Shown piece after piece: positions 45,816 to 56,854 of a DNA stretch of 64,000 nucleotides. Source of the stretch: Byssothecium circinans (lineage: Eukaryota; Ascomycota; Dothideomycetes; Pleosporales; Massarinaceae); contig ML976985.1 in assembly GCA_010015675.1 (NCBI GenBank), positions 1,342,192 through 1,406,191 of the forward strand. Direction: 5' to 3'. Within the stretch, counting starts at the first letter, position 1, and each line of letters opens with the position of its first letter. Below the pieces are notes generated by a model. That model did no database searches. It saw nothing but the letters and a program-made list of their open reading frames with translations, and had not been told where the DNA came from. The translations under genes were made by a program, and so were the position numbers.

Positions 45816-46045
45816 TTAAGGTAATTAAGTACTACCTGCGCGTTTAGAGGGACTAGCCCTATTACCTTAAAGGCCTTTTAATAGTTCTAAACTATAAACA
45901 CGCTTAAAAATGCATCTTTAAAGGCTAGTAGGAACACTTCCTTATTAACGTAAAAGACGTGTTAGCGTACTAAGTTCTAAATAGTCTTAGAGTACTTGCG
46001 CTTAAGTAGTAAGAATAATACTACATTAAGCGGCTAAAGGATGTA
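45816..46045 (+). repeat. Direct repeat copy 1 (about 230 bp, LTR-like)
   Basis: It begins immediately after the gap and matches 47877-48107 in the same orientation over its whole length, at roughly 80 percent by eye, with differences mostly of C/T and G/A type. Its left end is hidden by the gap. It could be one LTR of a retroelement with a ~1.8-kb internal remnant, or one unit of a larger tandem repeat. Confidence 0.7.
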
Positions 46046-47876
46046 TAATAAGTGCGCAGGCATATAAAGCGTAATAATCTTGTTATCCTTGCAATAATCC
46101 TTAAAATCCTAATTTAGGTGGCTTTCATAGCTATCTAAAATTAGCAACTAATAGACACTAATAGTTCTTACCTTTGTATGCGCGTTAAAGTGCTTTAACT
46201 ACGTAAGACTAAGCTTATTAGTCATCTATCTATTCTCTAAAACTAAGAGCTTTTAATTACGTAGTATATTAGCTTCCTAGTACTATAAAGAGATGTAGAC
46301 ACGTCCTTTATATATAATAAATAGTAAGGTGAATATACTATTTAAATATATACTCTAGATATCTATTACCTACTCTTTATTACCTAGCTAAATAATAGTA
46401 GGCCTTGCTTACCTCTTTAAGCTAGTAACTACTTTTATAGAGCTAATAACACCTATCTAAAAGCTAGTCTTATCAAAGTTATGTATATTATTATTATGTA
46501 TACTATACTTAATTTTGGTATCTTTTATAAGCTTAAACTACACGCTAACTACCTTAGGATCTTCTTATAGAGCTTTCTAATGGTCCTTTGCATAGTTCTA
46601 GATAATTTATAACTATTCTAAATAGTTTATAAACTATTCTACCTAGTTCTTACCTACCCTTTTTTTATCCTACTTAGCTAGTAGTTTATTTGCCATATCT
46701 AACACTTCACCTAGCGTAGGCGTGAATCCTTATAAATTAAGATTAAGGATGTATTTAATAATCATCTAGTTCTTAGTTAAGGATAGTTTTAAATAGTTTA
46801 GAACTATTTCTACTTAAAAAGGTATTCCTTTAGCGCGTTTATTAAGGATTTAGTCTTTAACGTTAAAAGCTTTAGTAGTGCGTTAAAGGCTTAGAAATTA
46901 GCCTTTATTATATATAGTAAGGGTAAGCTAAAGTTTACCTTTATGTTAAAGTGCTTTAGTATGACGTTATTATAGTATTTTCACGTTAAAGATAGTGATA
47001 GTATTGCTAAGGAATTCTACGTAGTTTAATAGTGTACGCGGTTTAATAATGCTTTACGTTATTAGGAAATCTTTTCTTATGCTGATTTTTTAGGTTTTCT
47101 AGTATAAGCCTATAATGCTCTTAATGCTTGCTAGGCTGCTGCAATAACTATAATATTATAAAGGCTAAATACGCCCTTAGGGTGAAGAAAAAAGGTATGC
47201 ATTTTTAAAGCTATAAAGATAGATCCTACTTTAAAAACTATTAATATAAAGCATTACTAAACTACGTATAACGTATTCTACTATAAACTATCTAACTTAC
47301 TAAACTACTTAAAATTCTTTAGCAATACTATCTTACTTAACTTTATCATTATTATTATTTACATTACTATCTAAAAAAATATACTAAGTACTAGCATCTA
47401 ACTTAGAAGAATCTTCTTTATCTACTTAATATATTCTTACGTTATGCCTAGCCTTCTTATAGTTACTATAGTAGTAAATACCTAGTTATTACATCTTAGG
47501 CTTACCTTCTACTCTTACCTTTTTATAGTTCTAAACTATTTTTAATAGTTTAAAACTATTCTAGTTTACTATAGAACTATACTCTATAGTACTACCCTTC
47601 TAAAGATACTTATATTTATGTATTTTACGCTTAGTTACTACTACAAGTTGATCTTTGGGCTCTTTGATGCGCGCTTTTGTTGGCGCGCTACTATGCAGCA
47701 CTAACTTAGTACCTTTAATAAGCTGCAAAAGCTTACTCTAAGCTATCTATAGTAATTAAGTAATAGAATTACGTACTAGCTTTAACTATAAGCTAAATTT
47801 ATATATATTACTTAGTATTCTTAATTACTATAGCGTCTCTAGTAGTAGGGGTCCTAGTAAGGTATATATACATATA
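46046..47876. mobile_element. RIP-mutated repeat interior between two direct repeats
   Basis: AT-rich, rich in TAG/CTA words, no open frame. It contains two further copies of the leader-like repeat, one inverted (46984-47064) and one direct (47241-47350). It may be the wreck of a retroelement; I could not identify a coding domain. Confidence 0.4.
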
Positions 47877-48107
47877 TTAAAATAATTAAGTATTATCTAC
47901 TTATTTAAAGGGACTAGCCTTAATACCTTAAAAGCCTTTTAATAGTTCTAAACTATAAATACGCTTTTAAACGCGTCTTTAAAGGCTAGTAAGAATGCTT
48001 TCTTATTAATATAAAAAATACGTTAGTATACTAATAAGTCTTAAATAATCTTAGAGTACCTATACTTAAGCAGCGAGAATAATACTATATTAAGTAGATG
48101 AAGGTTA
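47877..48107 (+). repeat. Direct repeat copy 2 (about 230 bp)
   Basis: Matches 45816-46045. Shared anchors include ccttttaatagttctaaact and gagaataatactaYattaag-type stretches. The start-to-start spacing is 2061 bp. Confidence 0.7.
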
Positions 48108-48235
48108 AATATAGGGACAAGGTTAGGAAATCTCAAGGAAAGTTTTTTTGAGTTTAAGGTACTAATATGTAGAGCAGGAAAGTGGGAATCAAAAGTAGTT
48201 ATCTAATTTCTAATCTGTGTTGTAGTTGTTGAGTT

Positions 48236-48366
48236 ATTCGTGTTAGAAGGTGGTGTCACTGTAAGGTGATAACTCAATCTAGTAAGGCGTGCGAAGTGAA
48301 GCGCTAAGCTAAGAGGAGTTCCATCCTAAATGCGCTAAGCTAAAAGGAGTAACCTCCTGAATCTCT
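48236..48366 (+). repeat. Leader of the two-ORF element: hairpin plus tandem repeat
   Basis: ttgagttat and ataactcaa form inverted arms around a ~30-bp loop (about 48230-48275). Then gcgctaagctaagaggag and gcgctaagctaaaaggag form a ~31-bp tandem pair, each with its own aggag..ctcct-like mini-inverted repeat. It has little RIP damage compared with flanking DNA. Confidence 0.5.
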
Positions 48367-48423
48367 AACTTACTTTGCCTAAGAAGCCTTCTCTATAATG
48401 ACGTGGACTCTATAGCTTGCAAT

Positions 48424-51400
48424 ATGCTAGGAGGAAGGCTAAAGAAATATCTTACTGCTAAGGCTAAGGCTGCGGCAAAGTAGAGACATAATCATGAAAA
48501 GTATTTACGTAGAAAGGACTATCTTTTCTAGCATAAGACTCGCCCTAACTTTATCTACTACGAGCCTACACTCCTAGGAATACTAACTATCACCCCCTAA
48601 AACCTTAGTCTTTAAATTAGCGCTAATATCCCTGTCCCTTAAGACCCTCATATACCACCACACGAGTCGCTAGAAGGCAAAGATGTATACCGTCTACCAT
48701 CCCCTCTTACACAGCCAGCAGGAGACGACCCAGAGATTGCAGCGCTCGTGAATCAGCTTGGTGCCAGCGAGCAGGAACACATAAACGAGCGCGATGAGTA
48801 CGAAAAGTGCATACTGCAACACATAAGTGAGATAGATGCAAGGATGGCAAAGATCCTAATAGAAATGCAGACAGGTATTGCGCACACACGTATAAGCGCA
48901 GATAAAGCACCAGAATACGTAAGGGACGCAGATAGGTCGGCAGAGCTAGACAGCGTACCTGCAGATAGCGCGGCAGGCTAGAGCCAAGCTATAGAGAACA
49001 GTAACTTGCAACGTTCATCTATTACACCTATAGAGAATACTCGTAGTCTTAGCTACCTATTAACCTATACCCTAGTAAAAGCTGCTAACGCTCCTGCAAA
49101 GGCTCTATACAGTCCGCAAACGCCTAGCCACTCTGTTTCTTCATCCTAGTCAAGCACGAGAAGTAACTAACATAAGACTTTATTTCCAGCCTAAAGAGTT
49201 ACACTTTTATCTTAGGTTAAATCTGCGGCCAGCTAGCCGTCTAGTAGTAGTAGCACACCATAGACTATGCAATGGTCTCCTAGCTATAGCACGCCTTAGC
49301 CACTACTACTATTATCTAATAGTAGTATACCTTACCTACTACAGCCATCTAACGGCAACAGTACCCCTAAGCTAGCTACGTAAGCGATACTAGCTGCTGC
49401 GTCACCTTCATCCTTAACCCGCCTCTAAGACGTGCCTAGCCTAGGCGCCGCCTAAGCAGCGTCGCTAGCATAATTAATACCTAGAGAAGGCAGCCCCTCT
49501 ACGCCACCCACTAAGCGAACCGCCTGCAAACTTATAAAGCAGCTGCGGAACCTCTAAGGCTGTACCTACAAGGAGCATGCAGAGGTAGATAGATGATACT
49601 AGGAGCACTACTAGCGCCCTAACGTACACTCTACATGTTCATTACTTAAGGAGATTACGCGCCTAATTAGTAGAGTATATAATAGGGGAACGCCTCTCCC
49701 AGACGTCCTAAGTAATCTAAAGCTAATGAAGCTCTCTAATCTACCTGAAGGCCTAGATCTAAAGGCTGCGTTCAAGGGCATGAGTCCTATAGCTTTCCCT
49801 AAAGACGTTAGCACCCCTAATAAGAAGCTGCCTTAAAACCTATATCTATAATAGCACTACTACAGCAGTAACAAAGGACGTGCTGCCAAGGTAAGGTTTA
49901 ACATAGACAGCGTCTGCTGCTTCCCTAGTAGCCTAGCGTTTACCTAGAATAGTATTAACTAGCATCCTAGGGCCTATCCTATCCTAAACCTAGATGCAGA
50001 TATACATTTTAGCCTCACCGCATCTATGTATAACTACCGCGGTGACCTAGCGATAAAGAACCTCCTACTACATAAGGTCCCTCACTACTATTTTAGCTCT
50101 ATTGTAGGTAGCATTAAGTTACTACTGATATTCATCTTCTTCCTAGAGCTCTACCTTAAAAGTTAGTATAAGCACACTACGTACCTTAGCAAGCAAGATT
50201 AGCAGCTCTAGCTAGATGCCGTGCTCCTCCCTGCCATTAGTAAGACAGTCAACAATTCAATGCTAGTGTTATTCCTTCTAGCCTCTAAGGACAACGCTAG
50301 CCTAGGCGTGACCATGGTGTTAGGAGAGACGTTTAAATAAAAGGAGAGTGCTTAGGAATAGCTTCTAGAATACACGTTATAGCACTAGTACCTTGACTAG
50401 CTATAGACCACTATTCTTAAACGTATTGCTGAAAACCTAGGCTTAAGTCGCTTTAACGGCGCTACCCTCTTTGCGCACGCAAAGAACACTAAGCTTGCTC
50501 ACATGACGGACGATTTAACTTTTGCGTACAAGCGCTAGGAAAAGACTTAGGCTGAGATTGCCTATCCGCAGTTCTATAGTAAAGATCGCACTTACGTAGA
50601 CATTACTAAGATAGTTATATTAGAGGACTACGCCAACCTGTACGACTTAGTTCTAGAGCAGTTTGAGGCAGAGACTTTTCTCTAGAAGCATTGCTATCTA
50701 GAGTCATATGCTTACACGCGCGTAGAGCGTCTAGAAGACAGCAAGTAGGCTAGAGGTAGCCCTTAGGTAACTACCTACCCCTAGGCCACTATGAGGGACA
50801 TGATAGGTTAGACACTATCTACCGTGCCACGCAGGTAGGAGAATATAGATAGGCTAGTGTACTCCTAGTTTTACGTCACTATCAAGACACTATTCAACGT
50901 TTTAAAGGTGTATGTGTTCAATAATGAGGCGATAGAGAACCTAGCGCTAGATCCTAGCTACATCCGCTTACTCTAGCAGCAGGGCGGCGGCGCCACATTC
51001 TTTAAGAGCGTATGCAAGGGCTCTTATCTCTATAGCAAGAAGCGTGCGTTTTCTAACCTTAGAGACAACTAGTGGTGGTCATACGGGATCTAAGAAGAGC
51101 ACTACGTCTCTCTTACCATGATAGATAAGATCTGCAAGCAATAGAGTGAATAGGATCTTTATGATGACAGCATTAATAACGTTTACTCGCTGCTCCCCTA
51201 CTACATCATCCCTTCCTAGGAACTGTTTAGCTTCCTCTACGCACAGATTAATAAGTACTATTTCTTGTTTAAGCACACGCTCGCGCACACCGCTAGGACT
51301 TATTCGCTGCTAGAGACTATTGTTATGGTAGTTGCGTTATGAGCGCTCTAGTTCTGCTACAGCAGTAATATGCTGTTTAGAGAGTTACTGCTATATAAGG

Positions 51401-52698
51401 ATTACTAGGAGCAGACGCGCGGGCAGGATATTATCATGAAAGAGGGGCTTAGGATGTAGGAGACTATAGGGAGGTGCAGTCTAGGCTAGTTCCTGCCTAA
51501 GTTTAGCTAGGCGACTAGGCGGCTGGTGCAGCCCTATAGTGATAACATGCTTATTAGGAATCTACTAATGCATGCTAAATATAAGCGCAGGTAGAGAGCG
51601 GTTAAGGACCTACAGGACGTATTCGTCTAGTTCAACTAGGTAATAGGCTGGTACTAGTAGTATAACGTCTAGCAGCACCCTTAGCTACTTGAAAAGTGGC
51701 TAGAGTACTTACACGCCCTTAACTTAGAGCAGTTTGACGCTAACGTATAGTCATCAATGCTAGCGGCCTATAAGAGTCACTTAGAGCTGTCCCCAGCTGC
51801 GCTTAAGTAGAACAGTAATATAGCATTCTGCTACTGTGGCATGAAACGCATGTTCCTCTAGGAGGGCGTCGCTACGCTGCCGTATATCATTATAGGAAAT
51901 AAGATGCGCTTTACTAAGGTAGGTAAGCTGCTAGATTTTCTCTTTCTTTAGGATGACGACTAAGAGCGCCCAGGATGGGGAGGCAGGCCATATTATCTTA
52001 TCCTATAGAAGAGCTTTGAATTTATAGAGAGCTAGCTAGGCTACAGGAGGGTGAGCAGGTGGCTAGACGAATTTTTCTACCTAGTTCACCTAACGCATTA
52101 GATTCTGCTATACCTATCAAATAAGGCGTTAATTGCATCTACAAAAGAAAGTCGCACGCAAAGCTTGACGAGGCGAATGATGTGGTTCTTAGCCGTCTTT
52201 ATAGATCCTAACATGGTTGCGTTGCTATTTAGAGAACTACCTAAGACGCTCTTTAATCTTATCTACTAAGCGCACCGGCGCTCTAGTTAAGAGGGTATAT
52301 ATAATCAAGCATGGGAGGCACCAGCGCTCCTTAAGGCATGTAGAAAGTAGGGGCTACTAATACTAGGCTAGGATAAGACGCAGGAGCACTAGATTACTAG
52401 CTAGACGAGCGCTGGCACGAAGGGGTTTCTGCCTATGTAGGAACGCGGGACGCCTCCTACCCTATCAATGTAAGAGAGGATTAGAGGTCTGAGTCTAGAC
52501 GAGCTAGATAGGCTAATAGTAGCATTCACGCAAGAGCAAGGAGCTAGAGGAGGAGGAGGGATCCATGTAGAGGCTATCCTAGCAGCGAGTATAACGCCTT
52601 CAAGGAGGTCACTTAGCATCACCCAAGTTTTTTAGCAAGCTAGAGAAGAGCATAGCAAAAGTGGTAGTGTATTTGTGCTATCTACTAATAGTAATTAA
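48424..52698 (+). pseudogene. Unrecognised 1424-codon ORF of a mobile element, riddled with TAG stops
   Basis: One frame stays coherent from the ATG at 48424 to the TAA at 52696 without any frameshift. I checked the phase at positions such as 48748, 49861, 50461, 51121, 51841 and 52561. It is interrupted by dozens of TAG, a few TAA and at least one TGA. Read across, the protein has a charged, Pro/Ser-rich N-terminal third and a folded-looking rest (ITRLISRVYNRGTPLPDVLS, FNIDSVCCFPSSLAF, TMVLGETF, FAYKR, RRMMWFLAVFIDPNMVALLF). I recognise no domain: no RT, integrase, DDE, helicase or Starship tyrosine recombinase. The nonsense pattern fits RIP (CAG/TGG to TAG, CAA to TAA). It is paired with a convergent second ORF. 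Confidence 0.6.
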
Positions 52699-52752
52699 AT
52701 ATATTATAAAAGAGAAGCTAGTTCCTGTAATGCCGTGAAAGGTAGACTACTC

Positions 52753-54582
52753 TTAAGGTTTGCACATCTCTACTAGGCTAAGCTAGCGTAGTGAGCGAGC
52801 TAGCGCGGGCTTAACGTTATCTTTACTATCATCCTTACTATTAGCTACTTCCCCCACCTGCGTAGGCAGCGCTAGCATGTTCGCCTTAATAAACAGCATC
52901 TTCTTGCTATTAATTAGCCTACCTACTATTCCCTCTATGCCTAACCACTAGCTTACCTTATACGTGTCTAGGTTAACCTTTTTTACTACCTCTAGCTAAG
53001 GTTTCTACTTACCTATGCGCAGCGTCTGCTCCACCTACTTGTAGCTAATGTTGTTAGACATAAGGCATAGGAAGCCCTAATCAAGGGTTCTAGCACCGTG
53101 GTACTAACGAGTTACTTAGTTCAGGCGTAGCTTAAACGCGTTCTGCACGGACTTAGGAGGCTTACAGCTAGAGGGAGTAATAGCTTAGAGAAGCGTAGTG
53201 ATAGCCCTGCTATTACATTACTTACTTAGCACGCCCTCCCTTTCTAAGCTAGCTACCTTATCAGCGTAGGCACGGCTAAGGAAGGCTATCACCTAGTAGT
53301 ACTTAATATGCATAGCAGCTAGGCGGCGTTTATAGTGCTTAACTAGCTAGTAGGCTAAGTAAAAGGCGTTATCTATAGTACTCGCGGAGGAAGCAGACCC
53401 ACGGGAAATAACCTGCGTTGCTGGCAAGGCGTTTATATTACTAGCAGGCAAAGCTGTTAGCTGGCCAGCGATAGGGAAGGGGCTGCCATAGGAGCGCTAG
53501 GTAGAGAGGAACGCAGCAGCGTGTTACTATGTAGTGGAATTACTAAGCGCTTATGCGTACTTTAGCATGCTAGTAGCTATTGCGTAGGGGCTAGTAGCCG
53601 TAGTTATTAGGTCCTCCCTACTACTAGCTTCCTCCTCTTCCTTCTCTTCCTCCTAGTCCTTCTCTTCCTCTTAGTCTTCCTCTTCCTCCTAGTCCTTCTC
53701 TTCCTCCTAGTCCTTCTCTTCCTTCTCCTTCCTAATCTTCTACTTAAGAATCTAGGCAACATCAGTCTCATCTTCTAGCGCGATGGCGTTGTAGGTATTA
53801 TTCTTAGCCTTGCTAGCTTTATTAGAAGGGTGAAGCAGGCCTAGCTTGACCACCTTCTTGCGTTGCTGGTGGTCTGTATGCTTACGCTAGCGCTCCTAAT
53901 CCACGCGGCGGTTATTGCTAGTCACCGTCATGATGTAGGTAGGTGACACAGGCCGCTAGCTTAGCGACTGCAGCCCTAGAGGCTTAGAGAGGGGCACGGG
54001 GGACTATGTAGGGCGCTGAGCAGCTAGTTAAGAGGAAGTGCATAGAGACGCTAAGAGAGAGAAGAGGGATAGGGACGCTAGGCAGACGCACTTAGCTATA
54101 AGAGAAGAGGAGGAAGATAGCTTACACTTAAGAGAAGATGAACCTACTATAGAGGGCTTCTAGGCTAAAGGAGGTATACTATCTAAGTAATTAGAGCCCT
54201 CCTTATCATCTAGGTAGTCAGGATCCACGGCAAGGTACTAGGCAGTAATAATAAGACTACACCATGCATAGTTAGGTAGTGTGTTAGAGGGGAGGATCTA
54301 GCGTATCAGACTAATAATAGACAGGAGTGACGGAGCAATAAGGATAGGTTTGCACGGGCTAACGTCGTTAGGGATTAGCTATCCAGCGCTGTAGCAGGAC
54401 GTTTAAGAGCGTTACAAGGGATTAGGGACGGCAATCTAGCAGGAGAATAGCTATTAGTATGACTTACTAGGAGGATCATAGGAGAAGTCACGCAGAAAGC
54501 GTCCTTTAATAGTGGTAGGGAAGCTGCGAGGACCACCGTTAGGCTGGCCAGCAGCATAGTTAAGGATAGCCGTCTAATGCAT
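52753..54582 (-). pseudogene. Second, convergent ORF of the same element (609 codons, TAG-laced)
   Basis: From the ATG at 54582 (NYAAGQPNGGPRSFPTTIKG, KGRFLRDFSYDPPSKSY) one minus-strand frame continues unshifted to the TAA at 52755-52753, again interrupted by many TAG/TAA. The middle has a basic stretch (VTSNNRRVD, RKHTDHQQRKKVVKLG) that could bind nucleic acid. Then comes a Glu/Lys repeat encoded by an 18-bp minisatellite (53630-53735), and a C-terminal block (EVVKKVNLDTYKVS, LGIEGIVGRLINSKKMLFIK). No family is recognised. Its end is ~55 bp from the end of the first ORF, so the two converge. Confidence 0.55.
53630..53735. repeat. 18-bp coding minisatellite (Glu/Lys-rich)
   Basis: Units of the type cctcctagtccttctctt repeat about five times with small variations, encoding an EEEKDx repeat on the minus strand inside the second ORF. 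The x is a TAG in most copies. Confidence 0.75.
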
Positions 54583-54589
54583 GTTATTG

Positions 54590-55325
54590 AATAATGGAGG
54601 TTAAAAGGAAAGTAAAGGTAAGAAAATAAGGTAGAAAAAGAAAAGAGAAGTAAGGGTAGAGTTAGAGAGATAAAAGGGTTAGTAAAAAAAAAAAAAGGTA
54701 GAAAAGATAAGAGTAAAGTTAGAATATAGGAAAAGAAAGTAAAAAGGTAGTTAAAAAGAAGAGCAAGGAGAAGAGTAAGAGGAGAAGAAATAGTTTAAAA
54801 AAAATAACAATAAATGAAGATTAAATAAGAGAAACATAAGGAAAAGAGTAGAGAAAAAGTAGAAAACGGGTTTTTAGGAGTTAGAAGAGTAGAGTCAAAG
54901 AGTTATAAGTAGAAGGGAAATTTTTACAGTAAAGTATTATAAAAATAAAAAGAGTAGATAAGAAGAAGAGATGGAGGCAAAGTAGTAAAAGGTTAAATAA
55001 AAGGTTAGATATATAAAGTAAGATAGAGAAAGGGATTTAAAGATTTAAATAAAAAAAAGGATAAAGTAAGAGTAGAAATAAGAAGTAGATTTAAATAAAA
55101 GTATAAATTAATAGGGAAACAAAGAGTATAGGCTATAATAAAATAAAGAGTATTAAGTTAAAGAAAAAAAAGAGTAAAGGATAAAAGGGAGAGATAGTAA
55201 TAAGAAAGGTTAAGGTATAAAAGGCTAGAATAGAATAATAAATATAAGGAAGAATAAAGAAGTAAAAGTAAAGTAGAGAAGGAGAAAAAGAATAGAAATT
55301 AGTAAAAAAAAAAATAGAAATTTAT
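54590..55325. other. C-depleted, purine-rich tract of about 740 bp
   Basis: The plus strand is almost only A, G and T with very few C. It is dominated by words such as gtaaaag, agaaag and gatag, and includes a 13-A run near 54692. No open frame is seen. Simple RIP acts on both strands and would not by itself give this asymmetry, so it may be a degraded low-complexity or purine-biased coding/UTR segment. Confidence 0.6.
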
Positions 55326-55329
55326 AACT

Positions 55330-56854
55330 ATTATTATATCTATTAAACTTTATAAGCTATTTAAGCATATTACTATATAGAGTATAGTTAGATTAATATA
55401 TAAAAGAAAGAATAAGTACCTAAAGGATAGCTATTAAAGGCTAATAAGATATAGGTAAAAGATGTATATTACTAAAAGTTTACCCTTATAGGGAGATTAT
55501 GATAGCTGTTTGAAGTATAGCCTAAGGATAAAAAAGATAATAAAGGGATTAAAGGTAATAGGTATATTTAGTAGTAATTAGGAGATACATTCGTAAAGAT
55601 AGTAGTAAAGTTAGATAAGGCTAATAAGAAAGTAAATGCTAAGAATAAACTAGATAATAACTAGTATATTATATATATATAGTTAAACCAAACTAGTTAG
55701 GTATACTATTTAGGTAGTTTAGATGGTAAATAGCTATTAAGATTAATTTAAAAGCGTAAAAAGAATAAAAAGGCATTAGCTAGAATATGTTAGATAGTTA
55801 AGATAGTAATTTAAAAGGCCTAATAGGTATTATACCCTATAGTTATAGGTTTCCTAGCTATAAATTATATTAACTATTACAAGATAAGGAATAATACCAA
55901 TAAAAAGCTATTTAATGCATGTTAGATAGGTAAAATAATAATTAAGTATACTAGTTAGTAGTTGTTAATTATCTATTATACTTAGTAGACGTATAAGTTA
56001 AAGGAAGTTAAGCTATAAACTACTAAGATAGATAGCAAAGAGGGTTATAAGGAAGGGAGCAATAACATAGAGATAAAAGAAGATAGAGAAAAAAGGCTAT
56101 AGTATTAATTAATAAAAGGTTAAATAATATACTTATAGAGAATAAAATAAGTTATACGCAAGGATAAAGAGGAGGTAGAGAAGGAAGAAGAAATAGAGAG
56201 TAGAAGCTAAGGTAAAAGGGATAAAGAGAGTATAGACACTTATAAAGAAGTAGAAGAAAAAGAGGAGAAATTATTAAAAGGCTATATTTTAAAGTTTTTA
56301 GGGTTATTATTAAATTATTATTTAAATAATAATAAGTACAAGGGTATGCTTATTTATACTATAGCTATAAAGTATAATAACCATCGCTAGTCCCGTTAAA
56401 GACTTACAGTAGCAACGCTATAGGGGAAAAACATAATATAGCCCTTATCTAAGGGGGCTAGGAACTCTGCTAACTAAGCAACTAGATAATCTTTAAAAGC
56501 GAAATGGTTTAGTATAAAGTAGAAAAACATGCCTCTAGATACTATAGCTATATTAAGTATAGATAGTAATTATAAGTAAAAGGACCTCTTAATATATATA
56601 CCTATAATTTCTGCTATTATTACTATTATAAAAATAATAATATTATATATAGTATTAAGGGTGCGAAAGGAGTACGTAGCTAAGATTATGCATAAGGATA
56701 ATTACGCTAAAGAGGACGCTAAAGAGATAGCTCTAGGCTATTTTAATTTAGTTAAGGAGATAGATAACTAATGTATAGTATTAACTAGTTATAGAGATAC
56801 GTCTAGCCTACTAGAGTAGTTATTATAATTATAGATGTATAGAATAAAGATTTA
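55330..56854 (+). pseudogene. OrsD/telomere-linked-helicase-like gene, 5' segment (RIP-mutated)
   Basis: Read across TAG/TAA stops, the plus strand gives an acidic linker (KEEVEKEEEIESRSQ), YYLNNNKYKGMLIYTIAI, and YAKEDAKEIALGYFNLVKEI followed by MYRIKI. From memory this is the pattern of the central region of the large fungal OrsD-domain/RecQ-linked proteins common near telomeres. It is interrupted exactly after MYRIKI by a Pogo transposon and resumes in the same frame at 58690. No helicase motifs are seen in this segment. The identification rests on resemblance only. Confidence 0.45.

Noticed and set aside
45094..45824. Open frames running through the N gap
   Set aside because: They consist mostly of undetermined bases and carry no information.
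48424..52698. Reassigned genetic code (TAG read as Gln/Trp) for the large ORF
   Set aside because: TAA and at least one TGA also occur in frame, both Trp- and Gln-type positions are affected, and nearby transposase genes show the same pattern. RIP explains it without a new code.
48424..52698. Starship captain (DUF3435 tyrosine recombinase)
   Set aside because: I could not find the expected recombinase motifs in either ORF, and no element border is visible.
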